A stretch of DNA of 64,000 bases from the NCBI GenBank assembly GCA_902780405.1, contig CACZFI010000001.1, positions 372,001 to 436,000 of the forward strand, given 5' to 3'. Below are positions 36,272-48,600 of the stretch, one piece after another (the stretch's first letter is position 1; each line of letters begins with the position of its first letter). Source of the stretch: an uncultured Lachnospiraceae bacterium (lineage in GTDB: Bacteria; Bacillota; Clostridia; Lachnospirales; Lachnospiraceae). The position numbers and the translations under genes are program-made. The notes under the pieces are model-generated. The model worked only from the letters and a program-made list of their open reading frames with translations, had not been told where the DNA came from and ran no database searches.

Positions 36272-37483
36272 TTATTTATCGTTTGCTGCTGCAACACCGG
36301 GAAGCTCCTTACCCTCAAGGAACTCAAGTGAAGCGCCGCCGCCTGTTGAAATATGGCTCATCTTGTCGCCAAATCCAAGCTGATTGCATGCAGCTGCGGA
36401 ATCACCGCCACCGATGATGGTGGTAGCATCTGTATCAGCGAGCGCTTGAGCAACTGCGATGGTACCTGCAGCAAGTGTAGGGTTCTCGAATACGCCCATA
36501 GGTCCGTTCCATACAACGGTCTTGGCTGTCTTGGCAGCATCTGCGAAAAGCGCTCTGGTCTTCTCACCGATATCAAGACCTTCCATATCTGCGGGGATTG
36601 CATCGGAAGGTACGGTCTTTACTTCGATAGGTCCGTCGATGGGATCAGGGAAGCCTGCGCCTACTACGGTATCGATGGGAAGAAGAAGCTTCTTGCCGAG
36701 CTTCTCAGCCTTCTCAAGCATCTCCTTGCAGTAATCGATCTTGCTGTCATCTACTAAGGAAAGTCCAACTTCCTTGCCCTGCGCCTTGAGGAAGGTATAT
36801 GCCATACCACCACCGATAATCAGGGTATCACACTTCTCAAGAAGGTTGGAGATTACGTTTAACTTGTCAGCTACCTTTGCACCGCCGAGGATGGCTACGA
36901 AAGGACGAACAGGGTTCTCTACGGCATTGCCGAGGAAATCGATCTCCTTCTGCATCAGATAACCTACAACTGCTGTATCAACAAGGCTTGCTACACCGAC
37001 ATTGGAGCAGTGTGCTCTGTGTGCGGTACCGAAAGCGTCATTAACGAATACATCACAGATGCTTGCGAGATCCTTGGAGAAAGCCTCACCGTTCTTAGTC
37101 TCTTCGGGACGGAAACGGGTATTCTCAAGAAGGATCACATCACCGTCAGCCATAGCCTCAACTGCAGCACGTGCATTGGCACCTACAACCTCGGGATCTG
37201 CAGCAAATTTAACTTCCTGTCCGAGAAGCTCGGTAAGACGCTTTGCAACAGGTGCAAGTGTCTTGCTTGCCTTATCCTCTTCGGTCTTAACCTTGCCGAG
37301 GTGAGAGCAAAGGATGACCTTGCCGCCGTCAGCAACAAGCTTCTTGATGGTGGGAAGTGCAGCCACAAGACGGTTCTCGTCTGTGATCTCACCGTTCTTT
37401 AAAGGTACATTGAAATCGCAACGGCAAAGCACTCTCTTGCCTTTTACATTGATGTCATCTACTGTCTTTTTGTTAAGTGACAT
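36272..37483 (-). CDS. pgk: Phosphoglycerate kinase
   Basis: Glycolytic ATP-forming kinase of 403 residues. N-terminal substrate motif [15 protein letters not shown] near 20, [14 protein letters not shown] region near 115, the hinge and nucleotide site in [13 protein letters not shown] near 330 and the GGGDSAAA loop near 368. AGGAGGAACAAGAC lies before the ATG. Its mRNA must pass the gap terminator, since I see no promoter in the gap. Confidence 0.97.
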   Translation of the reverse strand: MSLNKKTVDDINVKGKRVLCRCDFNVPLKNGEITDENRLVAALPTIKKLVADGGKVILCSHLGKVKTEEDKASKTLAPVAKRLTELLGQEVKFAADPEVVGANARAAVEAMADGDVILLENTRFRPEETKNGEAFSKDLASICDVFVNDAFGTAHRAHCSNVGVASLVDTAVVGYLMQKEIDFLGNAVENPVRPFVAILGGAKVADKLNVISNLLEKCDTLIIGGGMAYTFLKAQGKEVGLSLVDDSKIDYCKEMLEKAEKLGKKLLLPIDTVVGAGFPDPIDGPIEVKTVPSDAIPADMEGLDIGEKTRALFADAAKTAKTVVWNGPMGVFENPTLAAGTIAVAQALADTDATTIIGGGDSAAACNQLGFGDKMSHISTGGGASLEFLEGKELPGVAAANDK

Positions 37484-37511
37484 GTCTTGTTCCTCCTAAT
37501 TTGGTATTTAC

Positions 37512-37544
37512 AAAATGAGGCCCGGTCCCTAGAGACCGGACCTC
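37512..37544 (-). terminator. Intrinsic terminator between gap and pgk
   Basis: An 11-bp GC-rich stem (37517-37527 with 37534-37544, one G-U pair) followed on the minus strand by ATTTTG. The U run is short, so partial termination is likely. Confidence 0.75.
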
Positions 37545-37573
37545 ACTAAGGTCTGATTTACGCGAGCCGGAAA

Positions 37574-38611
37574 TTATGCAAGCTCTGCGAAGTACTTGAT
37601 GGTACGAACCATCTGAGATGTATAAGAGTTCTCGTTGTCATACCATGAAACAACCTGAACCTCATAGAGATCGTCAGCGATCTGGCTAACCATGGTCTGG
37701 GTTGCATCAAAGAGAGAACCGAATCTCATACCGATAACATCGGAAGATACGATAGGATCCTCGTTGTAACCGAAGGACTCGCTTGCAGCAGCCTTCATAG
37801 CAGCGTTGATTGCATCAACAGTAACGCCTGCCTTCTTAACAACTGCTGTAAGGATGGTGGTAGAACCGGTGGGCACGGGTACTCTCTGTGCGGAACCGAT
37901 GAGCTTACCGTTGAGCTCAGGGATAACAAGGCCGATAGCCTTTGCAGCACCTGTAGAGTTGGGAACGATGTTTGCAGCGCCTGCACGTGCTCTACGAAGG
38001 TCACCCTTTCTGTGAGGTCCGTCAAGGATCATCTGATCGCCTGTGTATGCATGGATGGTGCTCATGATACCGCTCTGGATGGGAGCGTAATCATTGAGTG
38101 CCTTAGCCATGGGTGCAAGGCAGTTTGTGGTACAAGAAGCTGCAGAGATGATCTTGTCATCTGCTGTAAGAGTCTTCTCATTTACAGAGAAAACGATGGT
38201 CTTAAGATCGTTGCCTGCGGGAGCAGAGATAACAACCTTCTTAGCACCTGCATCGATGTGTGCCTGAGACTTGTCCTTGGAGCAGTAGAAACCTGTACAC
38301 TCAAGAACTACATCTACACCGATCTCGCCCCAAGGGAGCTCAGCTGCGTTAGCCATAGCATAGATCTTAAGGGTCTTGCCGTCTACTGTGATGGTGTTTG
38401 CATCGTCATCAGCAGTTACTGTATGAAGATTCTCACCGATCTTTCCTGCGTATCCGCCCTGAGCGGTATCATACTTCAGAAGGTGTGCGAGCATGGAAGG
38501 CTTTGTAAGATCGTTGATTGCAACTACCTCATAACCCTCTGCGCCGAACATCTGTCTGAATGCAAGACGACCGATACGACCGAAACCATTGATTGCTACT
38601 TTTACTGCCAT
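37574..38611 (-). CDS. gap: Glyceraldehyde-3-phosphate dehydrogenase, type I
   Basis: NAD-dependent glycolytic dehydrogenase of 345 residues. NAD-binding [13 protein letters not shown] at residue 9, catalytic Cys in [15 protein letters not shown] near 155, and [14 protein letters not shown] near the C-terminus. The ATG follows AGGAGGAATTAAAC. First gene of gap-pgk-tpiA with its own promoter and a GC-rich leader hairpin (GGGGCAA...TTGTCCC). A terminator follows, so gap is probably made in excess over pgk and tpiA. Confidence 0.97.
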   Translation of the reverse strand: MAVKVAINGFGRIGRLAFRQMFGAEGYEVVAINDLTKPSMLAHLLKYDTAQGGYAGKIGENLHTVTADDDANTITVDGKTLKIYAMANAAELPWGEIGVDVVLECTGFYCSKDKSQAHIDAGAKKVVISAPAGNDLKTIVFSVNEKTLTADDKIISAASCTTNCLAPMAKALNDYAPIQSGIMSTIHAYTGDQMILDGPHRKGDLRRARAGAANIVPNSTGAAKAIGLVIPELNGKLIGSAQRVPVPTGSTTILTAVVKKAGVTVDAINAAMKAAASESFGYNEDPIVSSDVIGMRFGSLFDATQTMVSQIADDLYEVQVVSWYDNENSYTSQMVRTIKYFAELA

Positions 38612-38682
38612 GTTTAATTCCTCCTAGAATTTTATTAATGCCGGGACAAAGACTTGCCCCTTGATTTAACAATCACGACAAT

Positions 38683-38711
38683 ATAATAATTGTTTTGCTC
38701 ATGAAATTCAA
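38683..38711 (-). promoter_or_regulatory. Sigma-A promoter of gap
   Basis: TTGAAT (38706-38711), a 17-bp spacer and TATTAT (38683-38688) on the minus strand, about 70 bp upstream of gap. Confidence 0.75.
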
Positions 38712-38748
38712 GTACAAAATGCAGAAAATTTACAGAGATAAAAAAGCA

Positions 38749-38778
38749 ACAAAAAATGTGCCCGAAGGCACATCTTTT
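38749..38778 (-). terminator. Intrinsic terminator after rpmF
   Basis: An eight-bp stem (38755-38762 with 38767-38774, one G-T pair, CGAA/TTCG loop) followed on the minus strand by TTTTTT. Confidence 0.85.
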
Positions 38779-38780
38779 GA

Positions 38781-38960
38781 TTAGTCGACTGCGACAATCT
38801 CTTTCTTATTATAAGAACCGCAAGCCTTGCATACTCTGTGAGGCATCATAAGCTCGCCACACTTGCTGCACTTTACAAGACCGGGAACGTTCATCTTCCA
38901 ATTCGCTCTTCTCTTGTCACGTCTTGCTTTTGAACTTTTATTCTTCGGACAGATTGACAC
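38781..38960 (-). CDS. rpmF: 50S ribosomal protein L32
   Basis: A 59-residue L32 with GTG start at 38958-38960, preceded by GGAGGTGGAGACAA. The sequence has SKARRDKRRANWKM near residue 10 and the zinc-binding pairs CSKC and CKAC, so this is the Cys-containing zinc form. It has its own perfect promoter and terminator, and is not next to plsX, its usual neighbour in many bacteria. Confidence 0.95.
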   Translation of the reverse strand: MSICPKNKSSKARRDKRRANWKMNVPGLVKCSKCGELMMPHRVCKACGSYNKKEIVAVD

Positions 38961-38997
38961 TTGTCTCCACCTCCTTCAAAAGAATCACACTCGTGAT

Positions 38998-39026
38998 ATT
39001 ATAACCACATGTCAAGCACTTGTCAA
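38998..39026 (-). promoter_or_regulatory. Perfect sigma-A promoter of rpmF
   Basis: TTGACA (39021-39026), 17-bp spacer, TATAAT (38998-39003) on the minus strand. A second TTGACA within the spacer is too close to act as the -35 for the same -10. Confidence 0.88.
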
Positions 39027-39033
39027 CACTTTT

Positions 39034-39282
39034 TTATTTTAACAATGCACGGTATACCGCGATCACGATGCAGGCACCCACAACGGATACCAGAATGCTT
39101 CCGATGATGTTGTTGGCGCCGAGTCCGATCAGGCCGAGAACGACGTTACCTACAACACCGCCGACCATACCGAGGATCATATTCTTGATGAATCCGCCCT
39201 CGGATCCCATAATGATACCTGCGATCCATCCTGCAAATGCACCGAGGATCAAACCGAATACAAAGTTGATCAATGAAAACAT
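39034..39282 (-). CDS. GlsB/YeaQ/YmgE family membrane protein
   Basis: An 82-residue, glycine-rich membrane protein with three hydrophobic segments (about 4-26, 33-55, 60-80) and the pattern GAFAGWIAGIIMGSEGG, typical of transglycosylase-associated stress proteins. Three bp downstream of the DUF1858 gene, so co-transcribed. Function in general or envelope stress is a family-level guess. Confidence 0.85.
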   Translation of the reverse strand: MFSLINFVFGLILGAFAGWIAGIIMGSEGGFIKNMILGMVGGVVGNVVLGLIGLGANNIIGSILVSVVGACIVIAVYRALLK

Positions 39283-39285
39283 ATC

Positions 39286-39519
39286 TTATGCCTCCTCTGC
39301 CACTTCTTCATCCAGCTTTCCTCTGGACTTTAAATACTCGTTGATATTCGCAAGGACCTCATCGGAGCTCATGCCGTGTACCATGCATGCCTCCTCCAAA
39401 GACTCTCCTACGGATGAAGGACATCCGACACAATGCATGCCCGCCTCCATCAAAACCAGCGCGATTCCGCCGTCATACTGCAACATCTCACCCATGGTGG
39501 TCTGCTTTGTAATTTTCAT
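39286..39519 (-). CDS. DUF1858 domain protein
   Basis: A 77-residue protein of the DUF1858 type, sometimes called the hybrid-cluster-protein-associated redox disulphide domain. The motif HCVGCPSSVGESLEEACMVHG near residue 29 with paired Cys suits a thiol redox or metal role. First gene of a pair with the GlsB-like gene and has its own promoter. Confidence 0.88.
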   Translation of the reverse strand: MKITKQTTMGEMLQYDGGIALVLMEAGMHCVGCPSSVGESLEEACMVHGMSSDEVLANINEYLKSRGKLDEEVAEEA

Positions 39520-39564
39520 AATATAACGCTCCTTTATGTGGTGCTTCGTTTTCTGTCGGGATGA

Positions 39565-39593
39565 AGTATAGCAATGTTTGCAGTGAATTGCAA
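39565..39593 (-). promoter_or_regulatory. Sigma-A promoter of the DUF1858 gene
   Basis: TTGCAA (39588-39593), 17-bp spacer, TATACT (39565-39570) on the minus strand. It is flanked by a perfect nine-base inverted repeat (39558-39566 and 39612-39620). Confidence 0.75.
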
Positions 39594-39620
39594 GTGCAAA
39601 ATCCGAACGCTCTTCATCCC

Positions 39621-42600
39621 TTATCTCTTCGGGAGGATGATCAGCGGGATACCCTTTTTCTTTCTTCCGTGGAGGAATAAGAGCACGATACCCATCGCGG
39701 TGACGATCATTAAACCGAAGATCATCTTGACCGGAGCCATATCGCCTGTTTTAACCTCGTTGGTATCTGTCGGTGAAGCAGGCTTGGTCTTCTCGTCCTT
39801 CATAGAAACGCTGATCACCTTGCCTTCACCGGGTCCTACACCTTCCGAAGGGATGGTGAAGGAAACAGCCTCAGCAATCTCATATCCGTCGGGTGCGGAC
39901 ATCTCAACCAATCGGTAGGTCTCACCGTCGTTGAAGCAATCCGCCACTTCGATCGGCTTATCCGTACTGGTCCAGATCAGATCATCTCCGTTTTGATCCT
40001 TCACGATCTGATTTGTGCTGTCATAGACGCATAACTTCGCGCCGGGAAGCGCATGGTCGGACATATCCGTCTTAAGGAAGCTTACAACCACGGAAGGCTC
40101 CAGCCATACAAGCTGACCGTTTACAATCTTCACGGTTCCCGCTCCGTCTGTCGGAGATCCGTCCTTAAACTGCACTTTACCGTTCTTATACTCATACGTG
40201 AACTCGATCGGATGTTTTGAAATATAGTAGCCGTCCGGCGAAGCAAGTTCTCTTACCAGATACTTTCTTTCAGGAAGCAATCCCTTGAAGGTGATCACAC
40301 CCTTGTCATCCGTCACCTCGATTGCGATTAAGGTCTCGGTGCCCGTATCGTCCGTCTTGTATAATCCGTAAGTAGAGCCGGAAAGCTTCTTGGCCTCATC
40401 TCTCTCACTTACCTTGGTAAATGTAAAGTCGGTTCTCGGCTGGTCGTTCACGAGACGATTGCCGGATACCTTTGATCCGTCGGCGTTTAAGAGTCCCTCG
40501 AAGGGATCGTCGTCCACAACCGCATAGTAGATATGCTCGTCTGCAATAAAGCCGCTCAAAGCGCCTGTCTCTTTGATCGCGTAGGTACCCTTCGGTATCA
40601 TATCAAGGGATACCACGCCGAAGCGGTTGGATACCATGGTAGATACCTGCTGTCCGGGCGCATCGCCCACTGCCGTCGTCTCGTAGATGGAGAATTCCAC
40701 ACCTCTTAAGGCTACAGGCTGATCTCCGCCCTCGGCGCAGCTTTCGTAAGGATATCCATACTTCGTAAAGTTCAGGCTTGTGATCGAATCTCTCACAAGG
40801 ATCAATACGGTTCCGTCGGGCGCCACGCTGTAATCGGCCGTCGTTGCAGACGCATCGATGCTTCCGTCCGCCTTTAAGGTAAATGTCGTATCCGTGGTGA
40901 GCTGATATCCGTTCGGTGCCACGGTTTCTTTTAATGTATAAGTCTTGCCGGGCACAAGCATGCCTGCCGCGGTGTTCGCTAAATCAATGTCAAATTCCTC
41001 GGCATGGGTACCTGCGCTACCGCCGGACTTGGAAGTCCATCCGTGTACAAGTGTACCGGTTTCATCATAAAGCTCAAGTCTTGCTCCGGAAACCTCCGTC
41101 TCTCCGGTGATATCCGTCTTGCTGATCTTCACCTTGATGGACTTGTGTCGATCCTGCATCTCCACGGTACGATTGCCCGTATCGGAAAGCGCGGCCTCGG
41201 TAGCACCCGCAAGCACGATATACTTGCCCTGCGCATCACGTTCCACCGTAAAGAAGATGCTTTCCGCCACCTCAAATCCCGTAGGCGCAGTGATCTCCGT
41301 CATCTTATACACCTTCCCCGGTGCGAAGTTATCTGCAGAGATTTCGTGCGGTGTATCGGTAGAAATCCAGCTCATGGCCCTTCCGTTCTTATCGGAGGCT
41401 GTCCTTCCCGCGGTGTCCGTGATGGTGATTCTCGCTCCGGGAAGTTCATCTCCGTTTGTCATATCCTTTTTGGAGAATTTCACGATCGCAGGTGCATCCA
41501 CCATAACGACGCGATCGCGTGCCACAAAGTTGCCGCTTGCATCTTCCACAAGTACACGTCCGTTGTTATCGATCATAAAGCGGATATCTTCGGCCACATC
41601 ATAACCGTTCGGCGCGGTCGTCTCATGCAGGGTGTAAACCTGTCCCATCACAAAGTCTGCAAGATCCATATTCTTCGGTGCCGAACCGGATGTCCATTTT
41701 AAATCCCTGCCGTCCGCCGACTTGTGAACCGTTGCCGTATCTCCGACGCGGATCTCGATCTTTGCGCCGGGAAGCTCGGGACCGCCCGTGACGGCCACCT
41801 TACTGATCTGGAATTGTTTCATATCAACCAGCGTAAGGGTATTGACTGCCGTAAGACCTGCAAGTTCGTCCGTGCCCATATTGCTTGTTACATACTGACC
41901 GGCTGCGTTTTTCACCTCAACCTTTCCGGTTTCCGTCACGCGGAAGGTTACGGAGATATCGGATACGGAGTATCCGTTCGGTGCTCCGATCTCTCTTAAC
42001 ACATAATCCCTGTTCTTATCAAACTGACTCGAGAGGAATTCCTTCGGTGCCGTACCGTTTGTAACGAAGGCTTCATCCACCACCTTGGTTCCGTCCGCAC
42101 TCTTGATGGAAAGTGTTGCTCCGGCAAGGAGTGTATTTCTGTCGTCGAGTCCCACCTTTCTTACATAGATCTTGGATGTCTTGTAATCCGTCATGGTGAT
42201 GGCGATCGCGCCCGTTGCATCGGTCGCATCCGTCTCAAAGGAACCGTTCTTATCGGCATCGATCAGAATGGTATCACCGCTTCTCTTAAATCTGATACTC
42301 TCCGCCTTATCATAACCGCCCGGAGCCGAAACCTCGGACAGCATATACTGTCCGCCGTCCGTAAAGTCGACAAGTTCAAATGTCTTGTCCGTTGCGCCGG
42401 CGGTATTGAATCTCACATAGGTTTCGTTTCCGATCAGTGAAGTATTGTTGATACCTTCGATGGAAAGTCTCGCACCCGCAACGCGATTTCCGTCCTCATC
42501 CGACTTGATCACGGCCAACTTCTTTGAAGCATCCGTCACCGCAATGGTATCCGGCGTCGTGCCCGTTACACGTGCAAGGTTTGTCGCACTGCTTCCTGTA

Positions 42601-45600
42601 TATAAGAAGTTGTCGCTGTCAAGCTTAAAGAATACGGGTGCCGCAAGGTCATACCCCGTCGGTGCCGCAGTTTCCACAAGCTTATAGACGGTATCTTGTT
42701 CGAGTCTTGCCGTGCCGTCGTCCTTCATAACAGGAACAGCGATCACACCGGTAACAGGTACCGTGATATTGCTTAATACCGATGCACCGGAAACAGTCGT
42801 AATATCAAACTTTGCGCCGGAAAGCAGGTTGCCGGCCGTATCCGTCTTCTTGATCGCTATGCTCTTTGAGCGATCGATCATAGACAGCGTAAGACCGCTT
42901 CTTTCCGTCATGGAAGCCGCATCCGCGCCCGCAAAGAGCTTGTAGGCTCCGTTTGCTCCTTCAATCTTGAAGTACAGCGGAGCTGCTTTTTCGAATCCGT
43001 AAGGTGCTTTTACTTCTTCAAAGGTATAGATCTCACCTACGGCAAGATCGGTAAGTTCCGTATCCGCGGATGCCGACGAAGTAAAGCTTCCGTCCGATGC
43101 CGCGCCGGACACACGAACAACATTACCGTCTGCGTCAAGCACACGCATGGTTGCTCCGTCGATACCGTTGCCGTATGCGTCTGTTTTGTTTAAGCCGATG
43201 CTGATATGGTTTGTAAAGACAAGTCCGCCGGTATAAAGCTCCGGAGCCGTAGTCTCTACGCCGTTCCTGTTTACGATCCAGGTCTGCGGCGTGTTTCCGT
43301 CGGAACGCACCTTGATGATGTATGTATTTCCGTCATAGGTAACGCCGTCGACGCCCGTATCCTTCTCATTTATTTTGAAGAAGTAATCGGTGTTATTGGC
43401 AAGTGTGGCACTGAATTCTGCCATACCGGTAGCCGGAACGGAGTTTACGGTTACAACGTCACCGATCGTGCCTGTACCGGCAGCACCGTTTACCTGCTGA
43501 ACATCGAAACTGTAGGTAACCCCGGGTGCATCGTTGCCGGGAATCGTCTTGCTGATATAGATCGGCCATGCAGTGAGGTTCGAAGTCTCAATCGTATTCC
43601 TGAAAACGATCTCGCTTGCATTCGTATAGGTCGAACCGTCTGTCGTCTTTTCATAAGTCGGTGTTGCGGTAAGGTCTCCGTTTGTCGCATCCTTTTCCAC
43701 GCGTACGGTGATCTTATATACAGCCGGATCAAAATGATATCCGTTGTACATCGCACCGGTTTTTACATCCTCCTGCACGTAGTATACATAGTCCCTGTAA
43801 GGCGCATCACCCAAGTCGGTGGTGCTGTAATAGTTTGCGGAAAAGGCCACGCTTCCGTTGGAGAGATTCGGAACTGTCTCGATCACGCCCGATACAGCGG
43901 TTCCGTCATAAGCCGTACCGATACGGAAGCTGAACATACCGTCACCCATTGCGATCGGATCTCCGCTTGCATGGTCAGCCAATTGCTTCGTGGCAGAAGG
44001 CGCAAAGCTTGTATTCTTGATGATCTCATTTGCAAAGGATACAGAGGTTTTTTCCACTCTCTGATCTGCCTGATCGATGGTATAGTAGGAAATGTTTATC
44101 GGAACGATCTCACCACTCGAATTGTATCCGAATACGACATCCGCATAGTAAACCGTATTGTCAAAGATATACTTTGTTGTATCGCCGACAGCCTCAGTGA
44201 TCTCATAGGTGTAAGGCGCACTTGCGGATGCTGTCACATCATCCTTCGTATAATACTTGTCGAAGGCAAATGCAACGGGTGCCGATCCGCCCGTTCCGGT
44301 TGCAGCATTCTCCGCTGTCACGCTCTCTCCGTAAGCGGTCGCCCTGCCTGCAGCATCCTTGGATGTCACCCTCCTGGCGGTAAATGTAAACTCTCCGCCG
44401 TTAAGCGGTACATCGGAAGCCTTCATGGACTTTTCTGCGCTTAAGGTAAGCGTTCCCACCTTCACTTCGTTGGTGAATTCAAAAGGCTTATTAAAGGAGT
44501 AGACTCTCGTGTTTTGATCCATCACACCTGTATAAGAGTCTTTGTTTTCACCTCTGATGCAGTTTAACTGTGTCACGAGGATCTCGCCCGTAGACGCATT
44601 TTTGACAAGGTTCATCTTCACGGTATAGGTCGCGTCGGAATATGAAAATCCCGGCTCTGACGAGGAGTTATCAACCTCCGTGATTCTGTAATACTTCAAA
44701 AGCGAACTTGCGCCGCCTAAATCAGCTTCCTTAAAGGTCTTTTCAAAGACAGTCGCAATTCCGGTTCCGTTTGTGGTTGTAACTGTTTTCTCCGTACCCG
44801 CGATCTCGGAAGCGCCCGCCGAATCACTGTCAACTTCGACAATCCTGAAGGTAAAGTGATTGTTGTCAAGGCTCACACCGGTGTTATGGGTGTCTTTCAG
44901 GATCTTCTTAACCTTGATCTCCACCTGCGCATCCTTAAAGTCTCTCTCATTCACAAAACTCATCACGGATGTGGAGTAAGAAGGATTGGCGGAGTCGTAG
45001 ATCTTGGTTCTGTCCGTACCCTTCACCTTGTAATAAACGGTATGGCAAACAATCGATCCGTCGGTTTCGTTTCTTTCCACCGTTACATCGATTTCATAAT
45101 AACTCTCGTCATACTTATATCCCTCTTCGGACTGATCCTCACGAAGAGTAAATTTATAGGTGTTTCCGATATCGTTCTCATCAAAGGTGAGCGCATTTTG
45201 GAAAAGAACATTTCCGCTTGCGTCATTCTTCACCTTGATTCCGCCCGCAGGAAGCTCATTTGTCGTATCCCGGTTCTCAAGGATAAAGGTGAATTGATTT
45301 GCCTCTAAAGCCGCATTGGAAAGCGTCTTCTTTGCGGCAAAGGAAAGCTTCTGCTCGGAGACGGTCTCGTTGTTAAAGATCTTATGATTTGCCAGTGCCA
45401 AGCCGGAAACCGGGAAGTAGGTATAGGTGGCATTCACATCGAGTGCGTCGCCGGTAGCCGGACGATCCACCGTTACTTTTACGATTACACAACCTTCATC
45501 AAAAGCGATATTGCCGGCGTAATCCGCTTTCGGATCCTCCACGATCTTATAGAAATAAGTCGCAGGAACGGGTCCCGTTGCCGTGCTGTAATCGATCGTA

Positions 45601-48600
45601 TCAAAGGTAACGGTATTGGTGCTTCCCGTACTCTTGGTTTCAATCCACGTAAGATTTGTAGATGTCCTTGCAGCATTCTCCGTAGTCACTGCAGGGTCAT
45701 CAACGGAATAGATGGAAAAGTCAAAGGAAAGCCCGTTCATATCGGACTTGCCGTCCAATAGTTTTGATACTTCGGGAATGAAGCTTCCTTCTTTTTCCGT
45801 CCTGGTATTCTTGAAGGTGATCGCATCCGCAGGTGAGGTACCGCCGGTGTTTTCTCTTTCATACGCAGGTGTAACCACGATGTTTCCGCTCTGGTCCACA
45901 TCGATGCTTACGGATACATTGTAAGAATCAGCGTAGGAATCGTCGATTTTCACCTCAGGATCGGAGGGACGGTTCTCGGTCACGGTGTAAGTGAATGTCT
46001 TTCCGACATCATCGCATGTATAGGTGATAGGTGCAAAATGCGCCTTGCCGCCATCCTCGGGTACCGTGCTTGCATCGGCATATACGCTTGCCTGCGTATC
46101 CTCCGCCGTTCCGTGCTTTGTGCTCGCCGTGGTCTCCTGCAGTGAAAAACTGTACTTACCGGCAGGGAAGTTTACATATGCACCTGTTGTCGCATTGTAA
46201 AGCGTCTTCGTCACCTCAGGCGACCAGGTCACCGGCTTGGAATGATTATCAAAAACAACTTCCGGCTGCTCAATTGCCGCAGCACCGGATCTGTAAAAGT
46301 AAGTGGTTTTCGAAACCGTAAGCTTCTCGGGGTCTGTGCCATCCTCGGCAAGCGTCACCTTCATCAGATAAGTAGTCGGGTCGTCAATGATATTTGCAAA
46401 TCCCGAAGGTTCCTCCTTGATCACATAATAATGATCACCGAGTGTGAGTGCACCGCCCTCGATATATCTGTAGGTAATGGATGTCTTGTAGGTTTTGGTT
46501 GTGTCATCAAATGTAAAATCATCCGTAGCGGATACCGCGGGAATGGAAGCTCCTGCAAGCGCTGCTTCGCCGTCCGCAACAGTTATCTCCCCGATGGAAA
46601 AGCGGAACTTGTCCTCAAGTGAAACGGGAACATTATCCGAATATCCGTTAAAGTATTTGGTCACGCTTACATTTACGGATCCGGTTCTCTCGCCTGTTTT
46701 TAGGGTGTCCACAAAGAGACCCCCGTCACCGACCCTGGGGTCTTCGGCGTTCATCACGATATTGCCTTCGGCATCGTACGAATAGGTAACTTTGTAATAA
46801 TTTGCGTCAATATTGTAATCGTCGGAAGGTGCACCGGTCTCCTTCACGAAGAATATCGTCTCACCGGAAGCTGCTACGTTAAGATCCTTGAAGTTCACCT
46901 TGCCGTTCGCATCGGAAGTAGCTGTGGCTACAACATTTGCCGTATCCACGGTTCCGTCGGACTTCGCGCCGTAGAGCGTAAACTCGGCTCCGGGAAGTCC
47001 CTTGGTCAGATTGTCCGATCCCACCTTGGTAAAGTAGATGCTCGGCTTGTAGTTTCTGACCTTTAAGATATCGTTGTTTAAGAACTGCCAACTGTCTTTT
47101 CCGTATACCGGATTGTGTGATGTTACAAGTTCAAAGAAGTAATCCGTATCATCAAGCATATAACCCGCGGGAGCTTTGATCTCGCGCAGACGATAGGTGT
47201 GGATGTTACCCTCCTTGGACTCGTAGATTGGGATATACTGCTGCGAAATCCTTGCAAGACCGTCGCCGTCCGAATGTCCGTCAAGGTCGTTATCCTCGCC
47301 TGTCGTTACTACAACGGGCGTTCCGGCAAGTCCTGCGCCCGCAGTATCTCTCCAGAGTACGGGCGTATTTCCCTCATACAGTGCGAACTGTGCACCGTTT
47401 AAGCCCCTGTTCATGGCTCCGTCGGGATACTTCATAATGGTGATGGATTTGACATCTCCGCTTCCGCCTGCCTCTGCGGATACATCTGCGGTACGAACAA
47501 CAGCATCCGTAGCGCCGGCCGAGGAAAAGCTGTTGGAGAATACGATCTTCTTATCCGCGCCGGGTGTACCGATGATCCTGGCCTTATAGGTAATGGTGAC
47601 CGGTGTAGCATCCGGAATGTCGGAGAATGTGATCTTGTTTCCGGACATATCCCAGGTGATACCTGCGTTAGAAGGCGTCACCGAGATCGTGGTATAAATC
47701 AGTGAAAGATTGGTAAACTGATCCGTTGCGCTAAAGGGCGCACCGCCGTTGATCGTAAGGCCCGCAGGGTTGATGGTTACCTTGTATTCCGGATAGGTTG
47801 AAGGATCATTTCGATCGACCGATGCCGCTCCGCCCTCCGTGTATAATGATGCAGAGTTATTGATTAGTTCCTTGGTGATCGGCTTGGACGTATAAGTAAA
47901 GTCCGCAGAGGAAGTACCGAAATCCGGTCCCGTTACGGAGTTTTTGTATGTGACCGTGTTGTCCTTGGCTGTATATGCCGCAGATTCCATGGACGCAAAT
48001 GCCGCCGCATCTTTAACTACAAGGTAGTAGACAACGGTGTAAAAGTCATAATCGTTCGCACCGTTTTTCGCAAAGTCTCCCGCGGGTATGCTAATGGAAC
48101 CACCGCTTACGGAACCGGTGATGTCGGTAGGATTATTTAACTGGTTACCCGCCTTATCAGAGGGATAGATGGAAGGTGCCTTATACTCTGCACCGCTTGC
48201 GATTTTAAATACACCCGGGAAGGTATCCGTCAGTGTAAAAGGTTTGGTCTCGGGGTTGCTTAAGATCACACGGAACTTATAGACAGGCCAGCCCTGTCCT
48301 CTCTTGTCATTAAGATCTCCCTGCCAGCTTTCCTCAGCCACAGCCTCCTTCTTGATGTAAGGAAGGATGGCGATGGCGGAATCGCTGTCACTCTTGGTCT
48401 TGGTACCTGCAGTCACCGTTACTCTGTTGGTATGGTCCTTGTAATAATCCGCAAGATCCGTACTTGCAAGTGTGGTTTCATTGATGAGTGTCTTGTAGGT
48501 AAATGTGATGTCTCTTGCGGCACCGGTATTGTTTGCGATTCCGTTATCAAACGTGAGCGTGAAGTTAGAGTGGTCTGCCGCTTCGCTTTTGGAGATATGA

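Noticed and set aside
43206..44444. Plus-strand reading frame of 412 codons opposite the adhesin
   Set aside because: Lies wholly antisense to the FctA-like repeats, with no promoter or ribosome binding site.
39790..46660. Adhesin repeats as tandem DNA repeats or a CRISPR-like array
   Set aside because: The repeats are protein-level domains with diverged DNA, not short identical direct repeats.
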